Translations under genes and position numbers: made by a program
Source of the DNA: Clostridia bacterium
Lineage (GTDB): Bacteria > Bacillota > Clostridia > Oscillospirales > Acutalibacteraceae
Direction: 5' to 3'
Assembly (NCBI GenBank): GCA_017614275.1
Contig: JAGACE010000233.1
Span: forward strand, 1-5,225
Length of the DNA stretch: 5,225 nucleotides
Shown: piece by piece, positions 1 to 5,225 of the stretch
Layout: every line of letters begins with the position of its first letter
Numbering within the stretch: position 1 is the first letter of the stretch
Notes under the pieces: model-generated
Database searches by the model: none
Told to the model about the DNA's origin: nothing
The model's input: only the letters and a program-made list of their open reading frames with translations

Positions 1-117
1 AATGATGACCAGTGAGATGAACCACATCACGACCACGGTATCCGTGACCGGAATCCTGAGATTCCCCAAAGGGATCTCAAACATCGTATCATGGTGGAAC
101 AACTCGTTAACGTTCAA
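1..117 (-). CDS. atpB: F-type ATP synthase subunit a, N-terminal fragment
   Basis: Partial gene running off the left edge; only the first 39 codons are present. Subunit a is the membrane stator subunit of the F0 sector and forms the proton (or sodium) half-channels against the c-ring. The visible protein begins MNVNELFHHDTMFEIPLG, continues into an IPVTDTVVVMW stretch and enters the first transmembrane helix. This matches the N-terminus of bacterial subunit a, where a short 'F.IP...I(P)(V/I)T(D/E)(T/S)VV' segment precedes helix 1. The start is TTG at 117-115. It is the only start-like codon between an in-frame TAA at 138-136 and Met12, and it has a G-rich Shine-Dalgarno site (AAAGGGGG, 134-127) 9 bases upstream. 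It follows the atpI-like gene by 26 bases on the same strand, as in many atp operons. The catalytic helices with the essential arginine lie outside the window, so the call rests on the N-terminus and gene order. Confidence 0.85.
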   Translation of the reverse strand, partial: MNVNELFHHDTMFEIPLGNLRIPVTDTVVVMWFISLVII

Positions 118-126
118 AGCTATTTT

Positions 127-134
127 CCCCCTTT
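127..134 (-). promoter_or_regulatory. Ribosome binding site fixing the TTG start of atpB
   Basis: On the minus strand AAAGGGGG lies 9 bases before TTG at 117-115. No ATG or GTG is in frame between this site and the TTG. The next in-frame ATG is codon 12, inside the conserved N-terminal segment. The site therefore supports initiation at TTG. Confidence 0.6.
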
Positions 135-143
135 CTTAGATTA

Positions 144-554
144 TTAAGTAAAAAAGTCGGTATGTAACAATCCGATCGCTTCCAAAACAATGTAGATCAT
201 GACTGCAGCAGGGATCGTCACGACACCGCCAAACAGACACCAGAACGCTTCGTCCGACGTCCGCATGGCTATAAAAAGAGCCGCAATCACAATAACAAAG
301 GCACCCGTCAGAACGCCACCCGAGCGCAACGTACGTGCCTTTGACCCAAACGGTGCACAACTGAACATGTAGGCGGTCGCCTCGAACAGCAGAACGCCGA
401 GCGCGAAGCCGATGACAGCCGTGATGAGATTCAGCCCTTTAAGACCTAAGATCAGCACCAGGATGATGAGATAGAGCAGAAAAATAACGGCGGAAAACTT
501 CAGAATGAATTTTTCTAACGCCGCATTTGCCATATCGTCACCCACATTTGACAT
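144..554 (-). CDS. Small four-helix membrane protein in the AtpI position of the ATP synthase operon
   Basis: Hypothetical membrane protein of 136 residues. Hydrophobic stretches at about residues 20-38, 42-62, 79-97 and 104-126 predict four transmembrane helices. A basic loop lies between helices 2 and 3 (SKARTLR, 71-77). Size, topology and position directly before atpB on the same strand match AtpI, an accessory protein implicated in c-ring assembly and ion supply in other bacteria. I see no diagnostic AtpI motif, so the assignment is mainly by context. Two starts are possible. ATG at 554-552 has no recognisable Shine-Dalgarno site. ATG at 533-531 (protein beginning MANAALEKF, 129 residues) has GGGTGA 4 bases upstream and may be the real start. 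A good sigma-A promoter lies at 652-680. The gap to atpB is 26 bases with no terminator, so the two genes are probably co-transcribed. Confidence 0.7.
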   Translation of the reverse strand: MSNVGDDMANAALEKFILKFSAVIFLLYLIILVLILGLKGLNLITAVIGFALGVLLFEATAYMFSCAPFGSKARTLRSGGVLTGAFVIVIAALFIAMRTSDEAFWCLFGGVVTIPAAVMIYIVLEAIGLLHTDFFT

Positions 555-651
555 ATTAATAGGATTATACTAAAAAACACAAGAAAAGAAAAGATAAACT
601 AACTATATTTTTTGATAAAAAATAGGTTCCCCTTTTCTGATACGCATATAG

Positions 652-680
652 ATTATAGTGATTACTATGGCTTTTGTAAA
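652..680 (-). promoter_or_regulatory. Predicted sigma-A promoter for the atpI-like/atpB operon
   Basis: On the minus strand, TTTACA (680-675, 5 of 6 to the -35 consensus) is followed after exactly 17 bases by a perfect TATAAT (657-652). Transcription would start near 645 and leave an AT-rich leader of about 90 bases before the first ATG. That leader includes an A/T-only hairpin at 603-625. A second TATAAT (569-564) lies closer to the gene but lacks a good -35 box. The 183-base gap 555-737 otherwise holds only the plus-strand signals for the divergent gene. Confidence 0.6.
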
Positions 681-695
681 TACTAAAAGTATGAT
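667..695 (+). promoter_or_regulatory. Weak candidate promoter for the DUF1292-recombinase unit
   Basis: TATGAT at 690-695 is a plausible -10 box. The best -35 at 17 bases is ATGGCT (667-672), only 3 of 6 to consensus. A short perfect inverted repeat, ATACT-AAA-AGTAT (680-692), overlaps the -10 and could be an operator half or chance. The candidate overlaps the -35 box of the divergent atp promoter, so the two could compete. The call is tentative; the real start could also use TATAGT at 654-659. Confidence 0.3.
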
Positions 696-737
696 AAACT
701 ATTCACAGAAAAACCACACCGCAAGGAGGTCTTCCCC

Positions 738-1010
738 ATGGAGGAAACACTCATCACGCTCTACGATGAAGACGGCAACGACATCCGTTTCGAATTCCTC
801 GATTACATCGAACATGACCACTGCAAATATGTCGCCCTCCTGCCCCTCGAAGGCGATCTGGACAACGCCGAAGTCCTCATCCTCCAGCTCGTGGAGGACG
901 AGGAGACCGGAGACCAGGACTTCGACATCGTCGAGGACGCAAAGCTGCTGGACAAGCTCTATCGCAAGTTCCAGGAAGACCACCGGGACGAGTTCTCGTT
1001 CCGCGACTAA
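738..1010 (+). CDS. DUF1292 family protein (YrzB-like), small acidic
   Basis: Complete protein of 90 residues in the DUF1292 family, whose members in Bacillota have no established function. The family pattern is clear: an opening LYDEDGNDIRFEFLD (about 8-22), then KYVALLPLE (30-38), an EVLILQLVEDEE segment (about 45-56) and a C-terminal stretch with IVEDAKLLDKLYRKF. About a third of the residues are Asp or Glu, so the protein is strongly acidic and should be soluble; there is no signal peptide or membrane segment. The start is secure: a near-perfect Shine-Dalgarno site, AAGGAGGT (723-730), lies 7 bases before ATG. The recombinase gene follows after 15 bases, and its ribosome binding site overlaps this gene's stop codon, which implies one transcript. 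In Bacillus subtilis the family member yrzB sits near the Holliday-junction resolvase homologue yrrK, so pairing with a DNA recombination gene is suggestive but not proof of a shared role. Confidence 0.88.
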   Translation: MEETLITLYDEDGNDIRFEFLDYIEHDHCKYVALLPLEGDLDNAEVLILQLVEDEETGDQDFDIVEDAKLLDKLYRKFQEDHRDEFSFRD

Positions 1011-1025
1011 GGAGCCGACCGATCC

Positions 1026-2018
1026 ATGATCACCCGTCAGGACTACAAGGACTTCCCTCCCGTCATGGTGGAGTTCCTGAACTATATGGACGCCATCCGG
1101 AACAAGTCGAAGAACACCATCTCCGAATACGCGTCCGACCTGCGCCTCTTCTTCCGCTTCCTGAAGCGGTTCTGGGGCGAGGTACCGGAATCCACTCCCC
1201 TGGAGGACATCGACATCTCCGATATCAGCAAGAACGACATTCGCCGGATCTCTCTGGCGGATGCTTACGCATTTCTGTCCTTCTGCAAAGACGAGCGCGG
1301 CAACTCCGCGCGCACCAGAGCCCGGAAGGTCTCGACCCTGCGGGCGTTCTTCAAATACTGCACCGTGCAGAAACATATCCTGGATGAGAACCCCATGCAG
1401 GAACTGGAGACGCCGAAGATGAAGCAGTCTCTCCCCAAATACCTGACGCTGGAAGAGAGCATGGAACTGCTGTCCAAAGCCGCGGAAGGCCCCAACAAGG
1501 AGCGGGACTACGCCATCATCACGCTGTTCCTCAATTGCGGCATGCGGCTCTCGGAGCTCGTCAGCCTGAATTACACGGACATCCGGGACGACAACACGGT
1601 CAAGATCACCGGCAAGGGCAACAAGGAACGCACCATCTATTTCAACGATGCGTGCATCGCCGCCATCAACGCTTACATGAAAGTAAGGCCCGTGGACGGC
1701 GTCAAAGACAAAGAGGCGTTGTTCCTCAGCAACCGAAAACAGCGGATCTCCCCAAAGACGGTCCAGCACATCGTGTATACGACGCTGGAAAAGGCCGGCC
1801 TGCAGGGCTATTCCGTCCACAAACTGCGCCACACGGCCGCCACGCTCATGTATCAGTACGGCGACGTGGACGTCCTCCTGCTCAAGGAGATCCTGGGCCA
1901 TGAGAACGTCGGGACCACGCAGATCTATACCCATGTCGTCAACGATCAGCTGAAAGCTGCCACGGACGCAAATCCTCTGAACCAGGTCTCCCCGCCCGAA
2001 TCCAAAGATAAGTCGTAG
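1026..2018 (+). CDS. Tyrosine recombinase, XerC/XerD-like
   Basis: Complete 330-residue tyrosine recombinase. The N-terminal SAM-like core-binding domain spans about residues 10-115 (FLNYMDAIRNKSKNTISEY, later ARKVSTLRAFFKYC). The catalytic domain spans about 138-305. All catalytic residues are visible: Arg174 in CGMRLSEL, Lys197 in ITGKGNKER, His265 and Arg268 in HKLRHT, His292 in LGHENV, and the nucleophile Tyr301 in TTQIYTH. The enzyme should therefore be active in site-specific strand exchange through a 3'-phosphotyrosine intermediate. It is about 30 residues longer than typical XerC/XerD: the N-domain has an extra loop around 50-75, and a 29-residue polar tail follows Tyr301. The start at 1026 has AAGGAG (1009-1014) 11 bases upstream, overlapping the previous stop. 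No phage, transposon or attachment site is visible, which favours a resident chromosomal Xer-type enzyme over an element integrase. Whether it is the dif recombinase or a paralogue cannot be decided here. Confidence 0.9.
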   Translation: MITRQDYKDFPPVMVEFLNYMDAIRNKSKNTISEYASDLRLFFRFLKRFWGEVPESTPLEDIDISDISKNDIRRISLADAYAFLSFCKDERGNSARTRARKVSTLRAFFKYCTVQKHILDENPMQELETPKMKQSLPKYLTLEESMELLSKAAEGPNKERDYAIITLFLNCGMRLSELVSLNYTDIRDDNTVKITGKGNKERTIYFNDACIAAINAYMKVRPVDGVKDKEALFLSNRKQRISPKTVQHIVYTTLEKAGLQGYSVHKLRHTAATLMYQYGDVDVLLLKEILGHENVGTTQIYTHVVNDQLKAATDANPLNQVSPPESKDKS

Positions 2019-2022
2019 AGAG

Positions 2023-2070
2023 ATTCGTATAATAACTTGACAAATCGTATTCCGATGTATTATAACGTAT
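2023..2070. repeat. Imperfect inverted repeat flanking the promoter of the TetR gene
   Basis: The left arm contains CGTATAATA (2026-2034) and the right arm TATTATAACG (2058-2067). They are complementary apart from one extra base in the right arm. An outer AT pair also matches at 2023-2024 and 2069-2070. The left arm lies just upstream of the TTGACA box and the right arm covers the -10 box, so a protein bound to both would cover the promoter. This is a candidate operator, possibly for the adjacent TetR protein. The arms are AT-rich and each includes a TATAAT, so coincidence is possible. Confidence 0.35.
2037..2066 (+). promoter_or_regulatory. Predicted sigma-A promoter of the TetR-family gene
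   Basis: A perfect TTGACA (2037-2042) is followed after 18 bases by TATAAC (2061-2066), or after 17 bases by TTATAA. It begins 19 bases after the recombinase stop. Transcription would start near 2073 and give a leader of about 73 bases that includes the hairpin at 2079-2108. The regulator is therefore probably transcribed on its own as well as by any read-through from the recombinase. Confidence 0.55.
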
Positions 2071-2078
2071 ATGCGAGA

Positions 2079-2108
2079 GAACTTTGTGCTTACACAGGCG
2101 CAAAGTTC
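2079..2108 (+). promoter_or_regulatory. 11-bp inverted repeat / hairpin in the TetR gene leader
   Basis: GAACTTTGTGC (2079-2089) and GCGCAAAGTTC (2098-2108) form an 11-bp stem with a single T-G wobble and an 8-base loop (2090-2097). It lies just downstream of the expected transcription start and 26 bases before the ribosome binding site. It is followed only by GTATGTTTTGAG, a poor U-tract, so it is at best a weak terminator. An operator for the TetR dimer or a leader RNA structure are the alternatives. The symmetry is seen directly; the function is inferred. Confidence 0.5.
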
Positions 2109-2145
2109 GTATGTTTTGAGACGACATTTGTCACGGAGAACGATT

Positions 2146-2718
2146 ATGGACAGACGGATCCGAAAGACCAAGCAGGCCATCGTCACGGCTTTCCTGGAAC
2201 TGCTGGATGAAAAGAAGGATATCGACAAGATCTCGATCACCGATATCACCAAACGCGCGGACATCTCCCGCAGCACGTTCTATTTCCACTACAACGGGAC
2301 TTACGAGCTGGTGGACGAGATCTCCGACTCCTTCTCGAAAGAGATCTTCGACATCATCATGAAAGCCCACACCGATATGCCCGGTGAAGAAGGTTATCTC
2401 TATATGTACAATGAGATCCTGGCCTTCCTGTATGAGAACAAGACCACCACGAAGCTCCTGCTCATGTCCCCCAAAGAGGCGGACATGACGAAGAAGATCA
2501 CCGACGACATCTATAAACTGCTCACCGTCTATTATCTGTCCAAACGGCAGCCGGTCAGCAAAGAAGTGCTGAACGTGGCCGCCCTCTTCTCCACCTACGC
2601 CATCCTCGCCGTCATCCGGGACTGGGTGGACACCGACTTCAAGCATACGCCGCAGGAGATGGCAGACCTCACCTTCCAGGCAGTCAAGACCGCCATCGGG
2701 TTCTTCCACGAACAGTAA
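2146..2718 (+). CDS. TetR/AcrR-family transcriptional regulator
   Basis: Complete 190-residue regulator. The N-terminal DNA-binding domain is typical of the family: an opening helix MDRRIRKTKQAIVTAFLELL, then a helix-turn-helix at about 31-50 (ITDITKRADISRSTFYFHY), then the lead-in to the ligand domain (TYELVDEI). The C-terminal region, with VIRDWVDTDFKHTPQEMADL near residues 165-184, resembles the C-terminal domain of DhaS-like TetR regulators. That subgroup call is from pattern memory and is less certain. The ATG at 2146 has GGAG (2135-2138) 7 bases upstream. An earlier in-frame ATG at 2071 is rejected because it coincides with the predicted transcription start and would translate through the hairpin. 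No efflux pump, dha operon or other classic target is adjacent, so the regulated genes are unknown; autoregulation through the upstream repeats is plausible. A strong terminator ends the gene. Confidence 0.88.
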   Translation: MDRRIRKTKQAIVTAFLELLDEKKDIDKISITDITKRADISRSTFYFHYNGTYELVDEISDSFSKEIFDIIMKAHTDMPGEEGYLYMYNEILAFLYENKTTTKLLLMSPKEADMTKKITDDIYKLLTVYYLSKRQPVSKEVLNVAALFSTYAILAVIRDWVDTDFKHTPQEMADLTFQAVKTAIGFFHEQ

Positions 2719-2728
2719 AGAATAAAAT

Positions 2729-2762
2729 GAAAGACCTTCGGGCTCTCCCGAAGGTCTTTTTT
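2729..2762. terminator. Strong bidirectional intrinsic terminator between the TetR gene and yajC
   Basis: AAGACCTTCGGG (2731-2742) and CCCGAAGGTCTT (2747-2758) form a perfect 12-bp stem with a CTCT loop, extendable by one A-T pair. On the plus strand it runs into a six-T tract (2757-2762) and ends the TetR gene, whose stop is 10 bases upstream. On the minus strand the stem is followed by TTTCATTTTATT, so it should also end the queA-tgt-yajC transcript, whose last stop is at 2769. The convergent genes share it. Confidence 0.92.
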
Positions 2763-2768
2763 GTTCTG

Positions 2769-3179
2769 TTATTCCTTTTTCTTGGCCTCTTTTTTCGCCG
2801 CCTTTTCCTTGGCTTTGGCAGCCTCTTTGGCGTCCTTGTCCGCCTGCGCACGGGCGTTGGCGGAAGCGTTGGTGGCGATGGCGGTCTTGGTGAAGCGGAT
2901 CTTGTTCCGGTCTGCGCCGGTCTCAAGAACGATGGTGTCTTCCTTGACGGAGACGACCTTGCCGAGGATGCCGCCGATGGTGACGACTTCGTCGCCGACC
3001 TTCAGGTTGTCCCGCATGGCCTGTTCTTCGTTGCGGTTCTTCTTCTCTCTGCGGCTCATCATCCACATGTAGACGACGAAGAAGAGAAGGATGACGATCA
3101 TGAATCCGCTGGAGCCCAGAGCGGCGCCGGAATCAGCGGCAGAGCCCGAAGCGGTGTTCAGTAAAATTGCAAAATCCAT
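2769..3179 (-). CDS. yajC: YajC, SecDF-associated preprotein translocase subunit
   Basis: Complete 136-residue membrane protein of the YajC family. YajC associates with SecD and SecF, which assist protein export through SecYEG. A short Ser/Ala/Gly-rich N-terminus is followed by one transmembrane helix at about 25-41 (FMIVILLFFVVYMWMM), a basic stretch (SRREKKNR), and the signature LKVGDEVVTIGGILGKVVSV (59-78) with DTIVLETG after it. From about residue 103 the C-terminus is an Ala/Lys-rich, low-complexity tail ending KKEAKKKE, which makes the protein longer than E. coli YajC (110 residues). The start is supported by GGAGG (3193-3189) 9 bases upstream. It is the last gene of the queA-tgt-yajC cluster, 60 bases after tgt. 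It also has its own predicted promoter at 3227-3256. secD and secF do not follow; the shared terminator does. Confidence 0.93.
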   Translation of the reverse strand: MDFAILLNTASGSAADSGAALGSSGFMIVILLFFVVYMWMMSRREKKNRNEEQAMRDNLKVGDEVVTIGGILGKVVSVKEDTIVLETGADRNKIRFTKTAIATNASANARAQADKDAKEAAKAKEKAAKKEAKKKE

Positions 3180-3226
3180 TGATAATAACCTCCAGTAAAG
3201 CTGTTACAGCACTTAAGTCAGTGTGA

Positions 3227-5225
<1,999 letters not shown>

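Noticed and set aside
603..625. A/T-only hairpin in the divergent intergenic region
   Set aside because: The stem consists almost only of A-T pairs with a bulge and no G-C anchor; such structures are expected by chance in an AT-rich leader.
2023..2070. Possible dif or recombinase crossover site next to the recombinase gene, suggested by TTCGTATAAT-like arms
   Set aside because: The arms are separated by 23 bases, far more than the 6-8 base core of Xer-type sites, and the sequence does not match the Bacillota dif pattern. A promoter or operator reading fits better.
2071..2145. Upstream in-frame ATG extending the TetR protein by 25 residues
   Set aside because: It coincides with the expected transcription start, lacks a ribosome binding site and would run through the hairpin. 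The ATG at 2146 has GGAG at correct spacing and gives the normal family N-terminus.
699..2276. A 525-codon open frame on the minus strand lying antisense to the DUF1292, recombinase and TetR genes
   Set aside because: It overlaps three genes with clear family motifs on the other strand, and its translation is low-quality (runs of Ser, Val, Asp-rich stretches) with no recognisable domain. GC-rich codon usage of the real genes keeps the opposite frame open.
2727..3164. Plus-strand frames opposite yajC, one with an apparently hydrophobic start
   Set aside because: The hydrophobic run is the complement of the Lys/Ala-rich YajC tail (AAG codons read as CTT). The frame begins within the terminator and has no ribosome binding site.

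Overview
The window looks like ordinary chromosomal housekeeping DNA from a Gram-positive anaerobe-type Bacillota, most likely class Clostridia. The evidence is the gene content: a DUF1292 protein, which is largely confined to Bacillota, a queA-tgt-yajC cluster, and an atpI-like gene ahead of atpB. Shine-Dalgarno sites are strong (AAGGAGGT, GGAGG) and promoters are sigma-A type. Coding DNA is fairly GC-rich, while the main intergenic gaps are AT-rich. Genus cannot be fixed from the sequence alone.

Layout. Positions 1-554 (minus strand) hold the start of an F-type ATP synthase operon: a four-helix membrane protein in the atpI position (144-554), then the first 39 codons of atpB (1-117), which runs off the left edge. 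Positions 555-737 are an AT-rich divergent intergenic region. It carries a good minus-strand promoter (TTTACA-17-TATAAT) for the ATP synthase operon and a weaker plus-strand promoter candidate. Positions 738-2018 (plus) hold a tight two-gene unit: a small acidic DUF1292 protein and a complete tyrosine recombinase with all catalytic residues. Positions 2019-2145 hold a TTGACA promoter flanked by an imperfect inverted repeat, then an 11-bp hairpin in the leader of a TetR-family regulator gene (2146-2718, plus). A strong bidirectional terminator (2729-2762) separates this from the convergent minus-strand cluster queA (4388 to beyond the right edge), tgt (3240-4373) and yajC (2769-3179).

How the genes work together. 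QueA and Tgt are two enzymes of one pathway: Tgt exchanges guanine 34 of GUN-anticodon tRNAs for preQ1, and QueA then builds epoxyqueuosine on it from S-adenosylmethionine. YajC is a SecDF-associated membrane protein that is often encoded next to tgt. It also has its own predicted promoter, whose -35 box lies inside the last codons of tgt. AtpI and AtpB belong to ATP synthase assembly and function. The TetR regulator has no obvious target gene here beyond its own promoter.

I found no clearly new biological system. The best second-look items are the regulatory structures before the TetR gene, the promoter inside the end of tgt, and the DUF1292/recombinase pair.
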